Shown here in pieces: positions 1 through 5,750 of a stretch of DNA of 5,750 bases. The stretch comes from Bacteroidota bacterium. Lineage in GTDB: Bacteria; Bacteroidota; Ignavibacteria; Ignavibacteriales; Ignavibacteriaceae. The notes beneath the pieces are model-generated. The model had not been told where the DNA came from. It made no database searches and was given only the letters and a program-made list of their open reading frames with translations. The stretch lies in contig JAJRSV010000200.1 of NCBI GenBank assembly GCA_024278655.1, positions 1-5,750 of the forward strand, read 5' to 3'. The first letter of the stretch is position 1. Every line of letters begins with the position of its first letter. The translations under genes were made by a program, and so were the position numbers.

Positions 1-993
1 AGCGGAAAGTTGATAGGAAAGAAACAGCTTCGTCTAAATCTTAAAGGAGGCGAAGAGCTTCCGGAAATTCTAAACTCTATAGTTAAGTTTTATTACGGCG
101 ACTATACTGAAATACCGAGAGAGATTTTATTCGAAACGGAACCTGCTGATGCGGAGCTGCTTAAGGATTGGTTGAACATGCGTGCGGAAAGAAAAGTCAA
201 ATTCATAATTCCGCAGCGCGGCGAGTTAAAATCGCTTGTGAAGATGTGCAAAGAGAACGCAATACTTCAGTTGAAGGATATCCAGATACAAAAGATGAAG
301 CGCGAGGGAAACGTTCCTTTTGCTGTTTCTGCCTTGCAGCGCGACTTACGTTTGCAAAAGCTTCCGCGCAAAATTGAGTGTTTCGATATTTCGAATTTGC
401 AGGGAACCGATTCGGTTGCAAGCATGGTTGTGTTTGTCGACGGCAAGCCGAAGAAAAGTCTTTACAGAAAATTTATTATTAAAGAGGTTGTAGGACCTGA
501 TGACTTTGCAAGTATGCAGGAAGTGATTAAAAGAAGATACACTCGTGCAATTGAAAACAAAGAAGAGCTGCCCGATTTAATAATGGTTGACGGCGGTAAA
601 GGACAATTATCAAGTGCTGTAGATGTTTTAGAGGGTCTCGGTTTAAAACAAATTCCTATAATCGGACTCGCAAAAAGATTGGAAGAAGTGTTTTTTCCAC
701 GGAAATCCGAGGCGGAATCGATTCCGAAGACATCATCGGGATTGAAGCTGCTACAGCAAATTCGTGATGAAGCTCATCGGTTTGCTATTACTTTTCACAG
801 AAAACGAAGAGATAAAAGAACATTTACAACTGAGCTGACGGAGATAAAAGGAATAGGACCTTCGACGGCACAGAAGTTGATTAAAGAGATAGGAAGTGTG
901 TCAACAATCAAAAAAGCTCCACTCGAGAAACTTGCTGCTGTTGTGGGCAAACAGAAGGCAGAACTTGTGTTTAAACATTTTCAAAGAGAATAG
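1..993 (+). CDS. uvrC: UvrABC excinuclease subunit C, C-terminal part (5' end outside window)
   Basis: UvrC makes the two incisions flanking a DNA lesion after UvrA/UvrB recognition in nucleotide excision repair, in the cytoplasm. The reading frame is open to the left edge; the first in-frame TTG (10-12) lies inside a conserved stretch, so this is a fragment of 330 codons from a protein usually near 600 residues. The GIY-YIG nuclease and UvrB-binding UVR domains must lie upstream. Visible is the RNase H-like endonuclease domain that makes the 5' incision: ECFDIS with Asp at 385-387, GPDD at 493-504, VDGGKGQL with Asp at 589-591, and RDEAH with His at 775-777. These match the catalytic Asp/Asp/His positions known for the family. 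Tandem helix-hairpin-helix DNA-binding motifs follow (about 832-981, including KGIGPSTAQ). The domain looks intact, with no frameshift. The next gene starts 5 bases after the TAG stop, suggesting co-transcription. Identification is secure. Confidence 0.97.
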   Translation, partial: SGKLIGKKQLRLNLKGGEELPEILNSIVKFYYGDYTEIPREILFETEPADAELLKDWLNMRAERKVKFIIPQRGELKSLVKMCKENAILQLKDIQIQKMKREGNVPFAVSALQRDLRLQKLPRKIECFDISNLQGTDSVASMVVFVDGKPKKSLYRKFIIKEVVGPDDFASMQEVIKRRYTRAIENKEELPDLIMVDGGKGQLSSAVDVLEGLGLKQIPIIGLAKRLEEVFFPRKSEAESIPKTSSGLKLLQQIRDEAHRFAITFHRKRRDKRTFTTELTEIKGIGPSTAQKLIKEIGSVSTIKKAPLEKLAAVVGKQKAELVFKHFQRE

Positions 994-998
994 GAAAG

Positions 999-1880
999 AT
1001 GAAAAAGTTAATCATCATAATATCCTTTATCTTCTTAATTATAAACGGAAGTTATTATAAAGAAACCACTTCCAAACCACCGCCGGTTCAATATAAAATC
1101 AATCCTCTTCTTCTAACCGATTTCTCCAAACTCCGCGATACCGTCTACACAATGAAAAACCATATAGTCGAAATAAACCTAACAACTCATAAAGGAGTTG
1201 TGCGTTTCAGAAACGGAAAGAAAATTACATTCCCGATTTCTGCCGGAACCAAGTTAGTTGAAGACGGTATTGAAACAAGAGAAGGTCTATACGTAATTCA
1301 CTGGAAAAGCAAACTGCAATACTCAACTCAATTCGACAGCACGAAGCTGCTCTACTGGATGAGCTTTAACGGTGGAATCGGGCTTCATGCACTTACCGGA
1401 AACAGTTACTACAAATACCTCGGCAAAAAAAACGTTTCGCACGGATGCGTAAGGTTATCGCGCGAGGACGCTGAAAAGCTATACAGGATTTTAGAAAAAG
1501 GAACCCCCGTTTTAGTTCACAAAGGTGAAAGTGCAGTAGTAGTTGAGTTCGGTAAATTAGGCGAAGTGTATAAATATTATTCTTATAAAGAATTAAAAAA
1601 ACTTATTCGTGAAAGATTAACCAACTTGTACCACGGTGAATATTTCTTAAAGAATAAAACAAAAATTTTAATCGATGAAGAAAACATTGCAGCATCAGGA
1701 TTGCCGATAGGAAATGCAAACCGGATAGCATCACGACAGATTATACCGCCTGATGAAATTTATCTTACCGACAATGTTTCGGAAATTGATAAAGTGAAAA
1801 GAATATTTTACGGTGATGTAATAACTAATTCTAACCTGTTTTATAACCGCCAGCTTGATTCACTTTTCGCCCAAAGATAA
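999..1880 (+). CDS. Exported L,D-transpeptidase (YkuD domain) with C-terminal extension
   Basis: This is a predicted peptidoglycan L,D-transpeptidase of 293 residues, acting in the periplasm. The family forms 3-3 cross-links between meso-diaminopimelate residues or attaches proteins to the wall; which reaction applies here cannot be read from sequence. Residues 1-17 form a signal peptide or N-terminal anchor (MKK, then a run of Ile/Leu/Phe). The YkuD domain spans about 56-175. It carries the family signature: His130 in GLHALTG, then S147-H-G-C150-V-R-L, where Cys150 is the expected nucleophile and His148 and Arg152 are conserved. Residues 176-293 form a charged extension that I do not recognise (it includes YHGEYFLKN and IPPDEIYLTD). 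The ATG is 5 bases after the uvrC stop; a purine-rich stretch (GGAAAG) abuts it, a poor ribosome-binding site, so translation may be coupled to uvrC. Its last 16 codons overlap the convergent antiporter gene. Family is confident; exact role is not. Confidence 0.92.
   Translation: MKKLIIIISFIFLIINGSYYKETTSKPPPVQYKINPLLLTDFSKLRDTVYTMKNHIVEINLTTHKGVVRFRNGKKITFPISAGTKLVEDGIETREGLYVIHWKSKLQYSTQFDSTKLLYWMSFNGGIGLHALTGNSYYKYLGKKNVSHGCVRLSREDAEKLYRILEKGTPVLVHKGESAVVVEFGKLGEVYKYYSYKELKKLIRERLTNLYHGEYFLKNKTKILIDEENIAASGLPIGNANRIASRQIIPPDEIYLTDNVSEIDKVKRIFYGDVITNSNLFYNRQLDSLFAQR
1831..1880. other. Convergent 3' overlap of two genes (50 bp)
   Basis: The L,D-transpeptidase gene (plus) and the antiporter gene (minus) share their last 50 bases tail to tail. 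Both stop codons are clear: TAA at 1878-1880 on plus and TAG read from 1833-1831 on minus. I see no GC-rich stem followed by a T-run on either strand around 1800-1920, so no intrinsic terminator separates them. The two transcripts would therefore have complementary 3' ends; any regulatory effect is inference. Confidence 0.8.
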
Positions 1881-3729
1881 ATATTATTCCCAAAAGCACT
1901 ATTCCAATCAACACCAAAGATATATAAGGCGATAACCCGAAGGCGGTAGGTATATCTCCCAATAACATTCCGACAATTGCAACCACTATTGCATAAGGCA
2001 ACTGCGTGCGGACGTGGTCAACATGGTCGCAGCCCGAAGCCATTGAGCTTAAAATTGTTGTATCCGAAATCGGCGAGCAGTGGTCTCCGAAAACGCATCC
2101 AGCTAAAACGGAACTTATAACTCCGTGCAGAATTATTGTGGTTTCTATCGCCGGTAAATTGTATAAAGCGGAAACGGAACTTGCAAGAGGAATAACTATC
2201 GGCATCATTATAGCCATCGTGCCCCAGCTTGTGCCCGTTGCAAAACTTATAAGTGCGCTAACTATAAATACTATTACAGGCAAGTAGTGCGGACTTATGC
2301 TGTCGCTTATAATACTTATAATATAATCCGCTGTTTTCATTTCAACGGTAATAGAGCCGATTGCCCAGGCAAGCGTTAAGATTAATGCAGCTAACAGCAT
2401 CGATCTTATTCCGATGAACCATGCATCAATTGTTTCGTGGAGCTTCATTATTTTTTGCGAGATAATCATAACCGCGGCAACAACACAGGCACCAAAGCTG
2501 CTCCACAACAGCGCAAGGTACGAATCGGAATTGCTTATTATATCTCTTATTCCGTAATCGGTAACTCCCAGCAGATTGAGCTTACTAATTCCAGTGTAAA
2601 CCAATCCGGCAATCGTTCCGAAAATTATTACTAAAATCGGGACAACGCCGTTATACCATTTTGCCTTATCTTCATTACCGAACAGTTCCGAGCTTTCGGA
2701 CAAATCCTTTGTGATGTCAATTTCGGCAGCGGTTACTTTACCTGTTTCAACCGCCCTTCGTTCTGCTTTAAGCATCGGTCCGAAATCACGTCTGAGGTAT
2801 GATATCATAAACACAAAAGCTATCATCATCAAGGGATAGAAGCGGTACGGAATAGTTACAAGAAATGTTGAGTATGCATTTTCGGTTGAACCGATCATAT
2901 TCAGTCCTTGCTGTATCAAACCTACTTCGTAGCCAATCCAGGAACTAATAATAAACACACTTGCAACGGGAGCGGCAGTCGCATCGACAATAAACGAAAG
3001 CTTCTCACGCGAGATTTTCATTTTATCGGTAACCGGTCGCATCAAATTACCTACGATGAGCGAGTTTGCGTAATCATCGAAAAAAATCAGCAAGCCGGAA
3101 AGCCAGGTTGAAAGCATCGTCGAGCGTCTGGTTTTTGCAAACTTTGTAATTACATTTGCGATGCCCCTTGTACCGCCGCTCTTCGAAATCAGCCCAATCA
3201 TTCCCCCGAACAGTAGAGTAAAAACAACTATCTGAATATGCGATACATCGGAAAGCGAGTTGATAATATATTTATCAACCAAACGTAAAAGTCCCGTGAG
3301 CGGGTTGTAATCGTAAATGAAAACCGCACCGATATAAACGCCGAAAATAAGAGACAGAATTACCTGCCTGAAAATAAGTGCGAGCAGTATTGCAAGCAGC
3401 GGCGGAATTATGCTTAATATTCCGGGAATGACACGAACGGTTTGACTTTCCGTTTCGAAACCGGCAAGCTTTACAGTGAATTTTCCCGTTTCATTTATTA
3501 CCAACGATGTATCGATGTTACCGTTATGCGGAAACAAGAGAAAAGATTTTTTTTGAGTATCGCTTTTAAAAGCCAACTTTACGGTGGAGAGTGTGTCGGG
3601 TAATCCGTTAACCTTTACATTAAAACTTATATCATCCAGAGCAACTAAAGGTACGGATACCGTCTGCGTAAAAACAGATTGATAAGAAATTATTACAAAA
3701 AGAAACAGTGATTTTAGAATTATTTTCAA
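1831..3729 (-). CDS. NhaC-family Na+/H+ antiporter with N-terminal signal peptide and extracytoplasmic beta-rich domain
   Basis: This is a predicted inner-membrane secondary antiporter exchanging Na+ for H+; relatives in the family also move organic anions such as malate/lactate, so the substrate is inferred. The start chosen is TTG at 3729-3727, giving 632 residues. It places MKIILK directly before a hydrophobic segment ending SVFTQ, a good signal peptide (1-22). The frame stays open upstream to another TTG at 3813, but that adds 28 unlikely residues and falls inside a promoter element. No ATG is near and no clear Shine-Dalgarno is seen. Residues about 32-97 look beta-rich and Ig-like (KFTVKLAGFETES near the end). 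Many hydrophobic helices follow from about 101 to 620. NhaC-type motifs are FFDDYANSLIVGN (216-228), DATAAPVAS (249-257), FATGTSWG (496-503) and GDHCSPISDTT (548-558). The C-terminus ends in a short polar tail. The leader and Ig-like part are extra compared with a typical NhaC core. Confidence 0.9.
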   Translation of the reverse strand: MKIILKSLFLFVIISYQSVFTQTVSVPLVALDDISFNVKVNGLPDTLSTVKLAFKSDTQKKSFLLFPHNGNIDTSLVINETGKFTVKLAGFETESQTVRVIPGILSIIPPLLAILLALIFRQVILSLIFGVYIGAVFIYDYNPLTGLLRLVDKYIINSLSDVSHIQIVVFTLLFGGMIGLISKSGGTRGIANVITKFAKTRRSTMLSTWLSGLLIFFDDYANSLIVGNLMRPVTDKMKISREKLSFIVDATAAPVASVFIISSWIGYEVGLIQQGLNMIGSTENAYSTFLVTIPYRFYPLMMIAFVFMISYLRRDFGPMLKAERRAVETGKVTAAEIDITKDLSESSELFGNEDKAKWYNGVVPILVIIFGTIAGLVYTGISKLNLLGVTDYGIRDIISNSDSYLALLWSSFGACVVAAVMIISQKIMKLHETIDAWFIGIRSMLLAALILTLAWAIGSITVEMKTADYIISIISDSISPHYLPVIVFIVSALISFATGTSWGTMAIMMPIVIPLASSVSALYNLPAIETTIILHGVISSVLAGCVFGDHCSPISDTTILSSMASGCDHVDHVRTQLPYAIVVAIVGMLLGDIPTAFGLSPYISLVLIGIVLLGIIFIFGRKVNQAGGYKTG

Positions 3730-3810
3730 ACTATAATTTGTTTTTTTATTAGCCGGCGTTAAACTACATACTTTATTTGAAATTAAATATAAACTGTTGA
3801 GCAAAAAATT

Positions 3811-3818
3811 CAAAAATA
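3811..3818 (-). promoter_or_regulatory. Candidate -7 promoter element for the antiporter gene
   Basis: Read on the minus strand this is TATTTTTG, matching the Bacteroidota-type TAnnTTTG element. It would start transcription near 3804-3806 and give an untranslated leader of roughly 75 bases before the TTG start at 3729. The nearest upstream TTG on the minus strand (plus 3844-3846) is 25 bases away, longer than the usual spacing to a -33 element, so the match rests on the -7 octamer alone. Confidence 0.4.
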
Positions 3819-3823
3819 TTTGT

Positions 3824-3831
3824 TATTTTTG
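3824..3831 (+). promoter_or_regulatory. Candidate -7 promoter element for the lipoprotein operon
   Basis: TATTTTTG fits the TAnnTTTG -7 consensus used by Bacteroidota primary sigma factors. It ends 22 bases before the ATG at 3854, leaving room for a short leader containing the AAGGAG ribosome-binding site. A TTG at 3797-3799 could be a -33 element, but the 24-base gap is longer than typical. If real, it would drive the lipoprotein, EthD-like and sixA genes together. Confidence 0.45.
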
Positions 3832-3844
3832 CTTTCGATTCATC

Positions 3845-3850
3845 AAGGAG
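3845..3850 (+). promoter_or_regulatory. Ribosome-binding site AAGGAG that fixes the lipoprotein start
   Basis: AAGGAG lies 3 bases before the ATG at 3854-3856 and is the clearest Shine-Dalgarno sequence in the window. It supports that ATG over the longer in-frame TTG at 3797, and the protein starting there has a textbook lipoprotein signal. Confidence 0.7.
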
Positions 3851-3853
3851 AAT

Positions 3854-5032
3854 ATGAAATCAATCGCACTTTACATAACGCTCGCCGCTTTTATCATTTT
3901 GCCGGGCTGTTCCGAAAACAGTAACGAGACCGAAACTAAAAAGATAACAGCCGCCGGACTGCAAAAACTTTTCGAAGATGCACTGTGGGGCAGCAGCGAA
4001 GCCAATATGCAGCTTTCGGGCATCATCAATCCCGATACTCCCCCTACCGATAGTTTTAACAAATTCGAAATAGATAGTTTTACCGTTAACGGTAAAAAAT
4101 ATTTTACGGTGCTTATCGAATACCCGGTTCCTGTTTATAATATTTTAGCGGTTTACGACGACGAGTTGAATTTATATCTTTACGATAATTCCCTGAACGG
4201 TAACATTGCAGTTAAGTGGCAGAAGATTGGTGATAAAAACTTCCTAATTGCTTTCGAAAAATTTATTTCGAAAGACCTGCTTAAGCTCGAACGCCTTTCG
4301 CTCTACGCTTTTCAGGATTCATCGCTGAATCTTGTTTACAGGGCTTTCAGTAAATTGGATAAGGCAGGCGATGTTTATACACACACAATCGACTCGATTG
4401 ATGACGAGATGATTTCGACGAGTATTAAGAGCAATAAAAGATCAAGTATAAACAACAAAGCCGATGTGTTTTATTTCGACAGTGATAAGAAGCGCTACAT
4501 AAGCAGTGCGGATATTTTCAACAACTTTGTTATGAATGAAATTAAAAACGCTAAATGGCTGATTGAAAAACCGGAGCTTACAATTGAAACCGCCGGAAAA
4601 TTTGAAACCAATGAAGAATCTACCCGGCAGGTAACCGGTACGATGAACAGAGGATTCGAAGGATTTCAGATTGAAATTAATTCGGATTGGAAAGTTGTTG
4701 AGAATGTTTCGGTAAAAGCCAATCTAAAACGTAAACTGACAGGGACAAGATTTATTAATGAAAACTTAGGGGCACAGGTAACCGTGTTTAAGCTGCCCGC
4801 CGGTAAAACCGCCGAGCGTTATGTCCGTTACAAATTCGGCAAACCGACGCAGGGCGATTATAAAGTCCGTTCCACCGAATTGATTGAGTCGGGAAAAAAT
4901 TATATCCGCTTTATCGAACATTCGTGCGGCGGCAAAAATTTCATTCTTATGATTGAAGCGCCGAAGAACACTTACAAAGCCAACGAAAAAATTTACGATG
5001 ATATTGAAACTTCATTTTTTATTGAGTGCTGA
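3854..5032 (+). CDS. Lipoprotein of unknown function
   Basis: I do not recognise a specific family. The product is 392 residues, exported and lipid-anchored: MKSIALYITLAAFIILPGC is a type II signal peptide with lipobox LPGC, and Cys19 is the predicted lipidated residue. The +2 residue is Ser, with no obvious inner-membrane retention signal. A Ser/Asn/Glu-rich linker follows (20-30). The middle part (about 70-185) alternates beta-like strands rich in Tyr and Asp (VYDDELNLYLYD). A second folded segment (about 265-392) begins GFEGFQIEINSDWKV and ends at a terminal Cys; its layout, an amphipathic strand then a Trp after a short turn and later FKLPAG, loosely recalls PsbP/DUF1795-like modules, which is only a guess. 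The start is set by AAGGAG and the signal peptide; a longer frame from a TTG at 3797 is rejected. The stop overlaps the next start (TGATG), so translation is probably coupled. Confidence 0.85.
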   Translation: MKSIALYITLAAFIILPGCSENSNETETKKITAAGLQKLFEDALWGSSEANMQLSGIINPDTPPTDSFNKFEIDSFTVNGKKYFTVLIEYPVPVYNILAVYDDELNLYLYDNSLNGNIAVKWQKIGDKNFLIAFEKFISKDLLKLERLSLYAFQDSSLNLVYRAFSKLDKAGDVYTHTIDSIDDEMISTSIKSNKRSSINNKADVFYFDSDKKRYISSADIFNNFVMNEIKNAKWLIEKPELTIETAGKFETNEESTRQVTGTMNRGFEGFQIEINSDWKVVENVSVKANLKRKLTGTRFINENLGAQVTVFKLPAGKTAERYVRYKFGKPTQGDYKVRSTELIESGKNYIRFIEHSCGGKNFILMIEAPKNTYKANEKIYDDIETSFFIEC

Positions 5033-5331
5033 TGTATAAAGTTTTATTTTTTCTGCATAAAACCGAAGACGACCAGTTGCTTAAGCATTTTAAGAACTTC
5101 ACATTAAAATACCTAACGGAAATTACCGGGAAAGAAGTTCGCCTCGCTAAAGTTGAGAGCAATCTGCTCCTCGATGAAAAATACTCGTACTTTTGCGAGA
5201 TTGAAACTAATACGAAAGACGAAATGGATAAATTGATGAACTCTAAAGCAGGTAAATTATTAAACAAAGATTTAATGACCTTTCACGATTTGATTACTGT
5301 AATTTCAGTTAATTATACAGAAGATAAATGA
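5032..5331 (+). CDS. Small EthD-like / dimeric alpha-beta barrel protein
   Basis: This is a 99-residue cytoplasmic protein with no signal peptide. The predicted order is strand (MYKVLFFLHK, 1-10), amphipathic helix (about 12-32), strands (about 35-60, including YSYFCEIETN), helix with MDKLMNSKAGKLLNKDL (about 65-82), and a final strand (ITVISVNY). This ferredoxin-like plan, and a 'S-x-x-G-x-x-L-x-x-D-L' stretch before the last strand, resemble EthD-type dimeric alpha/beta-barrel proteins. That superfamily includes monooxygenases and many members without known activity, so no reaction is assigned. The ATG at 5032 overlaps the preceding TGA by one base and is preferred to an in-frame GTG at 5026, which would reach back into the lipoprotein gene. 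Its TGA overlaps the sixA start by four bases. The coupling implies co-expression with its neighbours. Coding status is firm; fold assignment is moderate. Confidence 0.65.
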   Translation: MYKVLFFLHKTEDDQLLKHFKNFTLKYLTEITGKEVRLAKVESNLLLDEKYSYFCEIETNTKDEMDKLMNSKAGKLLNKDLMTFHDLITVISVNYTEDK

Positions 5332-5750
5332 ATATATATTTAATAAGACACGGTAAAGCCGAACCCGCCTCGCCGGAGAAGAAAGACTTCGAAAGACAAT
5401 TAACTGAAGAAGGAAGGGATATCGTGCTTGCAAGCGCTGTTGAGTGGAAAGAGTTCCTTAAAGGTTTCGATAAGGTTATTTATTCGCCTTACATAAGGGC
5501 AAAGCAAACCGCTGAAATAATTGGCAGTGTATTTAGCTGTGAGGATAAGTTATTACCGGATAAAAGTCTGGCGCCGGGATGCACTACGAAAAGTATAATT
5601 GAATTGGCAAATGCAATAGAAGCAAATGATATTGCTTTTGTCGGTCATCAACCCGATATGGGATATCATATCTCAAATTTCATCTCATCAAGCGAAGTAA
5701 AATTAAAATTCCCGCCTGCATCAATCGCAAAAGTTTCTTTTGAAAGCAAA
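5328..5750 (+). CDS. sixA: Phosphohistidine phosphatase SixA (3' end outside window)
   Basis: This is a histidine-phosphatase-superfamily (phosphoglycerate-mutase-like) enzyme that removes phosphate from phosphohistidine; the E. coli SixA acts on histidine phosphotransfer proteins such as ArcB and the nitrogen PTS. The frame begins ATG AAT ATA at 5328 and is open for 141 codons to the right edge. Since SixA proteins are about 160 residues, roughly 15-25 are missing. Landmarks: IRHGKAEP with nucleophile His8 and Arg7; SPYIRAKQTAE with Arg57, the second phosphate-binding arginine; and VGHQPDMGY with His107. The LAPG segment and the SIAKVSFE segment near the edge also fit SixA. The start overlaps the preceding stop as ATGA, with a weak AGAAG four bases upstream. 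It is the last visible gene of the lipoprotein/EthD-like/sixA operon. The superfamily is certain; SixA rather than another small histidine phosphatase is very likely from length and motifs. Confidence 0.93.
   Translation, partial: MNIYLIRHGKAEPASPEKKDFERQLTEEGRDIVLASAVEWKEFLKGFDKVIYSPYIRAKQTAEIIGSVFSCEDKLLPDKSLAPGCTTKSIIELANAIEANDIAFVGHQPDMGYHISNFISSSEVKLKFPPASIAKVSFESK

Larger units (their letters stand above)
3811..3831. repeat. Perfect 8-bp inverted repeat in divergent intergenic region
   Basis: CAAAAATA (3811-3818) and TATTTTTG (3824-3831) are exact reverse complements, separated by TTTGT. The arms coincide with the -7 promoter octamers assigned to the two divergent genes, which is the simplest explanation. 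A dimeric regulator binding the palindrome is an alternative. The surrounding sequence is very AT-rich, so chance similarity is possible, although both arms match the same eight-base motif. Confidence 0.6.
3730..3853. other. Divergent intergenic region
   Basis: These 124 bases separate the antiporter start (minus) from the lipoprotein start (plus). The region is strongly AT-rich and holds the paired TATTTTTG octamers and the AAGGAG site. A T-run at 3741-3747 has no GC stem beside it on either strand, so it is not read as a terminator. No small ORF with convincing coding character was seen. Confidence 0.7.

Noticed and set aside
10..12. TTG as a true start of the uvrC product
   Set aside because: The frame is open to the left edge and codons 1-9 fit UvrC sequence (GKLIGKKQ), so the gene begins outside the window.
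168..421. Short open frames on both strands inside uvrC
   Set aside because: They overlap the conserved UvrC frame and have no recognisable domain or ribosome-binding site.
2006..3111. Plus-strand open frames opposite the antiporter gene
   Set aside because: They are antisense to conserved NhaC motifs and their translations have no plausible protein features.
3741..3757. T-run beside GCCGGC as a possible terminator
   Set aside because: GCCGGC is a 6-base palindrome with no loop, so it cannot form a hairpin of the needed kind.
3797..3853. Longer N-terminus for the lipoprotein from a TTG at 3797
   Set aside because: It would put 19 residues before a complete lipoprotein signal peptide and run through the promoter octamers; AAGGAG supports the ATG at 3854.
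5019..5267. Minus-strand open frame opposite the EthD-like gene
   Set aside because: The plus-strand frame is coupled to both neighbours and has a coherent fold pattern; the antisense frame has neither.
1..5750. Search for tRNA, rRNA, CRISPR, insertion sequence or long direct repeats
   Set aside because: No such structure was seen by eye; the window is almost fully accounted for by six genes.

Overview
The window looks like an ordinary chromosomal segment of a fairly AT-rich, Gram-negative-type bacterium. A lipoprotein signal, an L,D-transpeptidase and TAnnTTTG-type promoter octamers fit the Bacteroidota/Chlorobiota/Ignavibacteria group. This placement is an inference from style; no rRNA or other marker is present to prove it. 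No mobile element, CRISPR array, tRNA or rRNA was seen.

Layout: (1) Positions 1-993, plus strand, hold the C-terminal part of the excinuclease subunit UvrC, cut by the left edge. (2) Five bases later, 999-1880 encodes an exported L,D-transpeptidase (YkuD fold) with an intact catalytic His/Cys motif and an unassigned C-terminal extension. (3) Convergent to it and overlapping its 3' end by 50 bp is a minus-strand NhaC-type Na+/H+ antiporter (1831-3729). It carries an N-terminal signal peptide and a beta-rich extracytoplasmic segment before the membrane domain, and probably starts at a TTG. (4) A 124-bp divergent intergenic region (3730-3853) contains a perfect 8-bp inverted repeat. Each arm is a TATTTTTG octamer, so it reads as back-to-back promoters. 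(5) Rightward from there runs a tightly packed operon: an unrecognised lipoprotein (3854-5032), a 99-residue EthD-like alpha/beta-barrel protein (5032-5331) and a SixA-type histidine phosphatase (5328 to beyond the right edge). These genes overlap by 1 and 4 bases.

Functionally, the left half combines DNA repair and cell-wall cross-linking genes that are probably co-transcribed without an obvious shared pathway. The middle gene handles cation/proton exchange. The right-hand operon joins an envelope lipoprotein, a small ferredoxin-fold protein and a phosphohistidine phosphatase. Translational coupling there suggests co-expression, but the sequence does not reveal a shared role. I found no convincing evidence of an undescribed multi-gene system. 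The most interesting points are the fused extracytoplasmic domain on the antiporter, the symmetric divergent promoter and the lipoprotein/EthD-like/SixA cluster.
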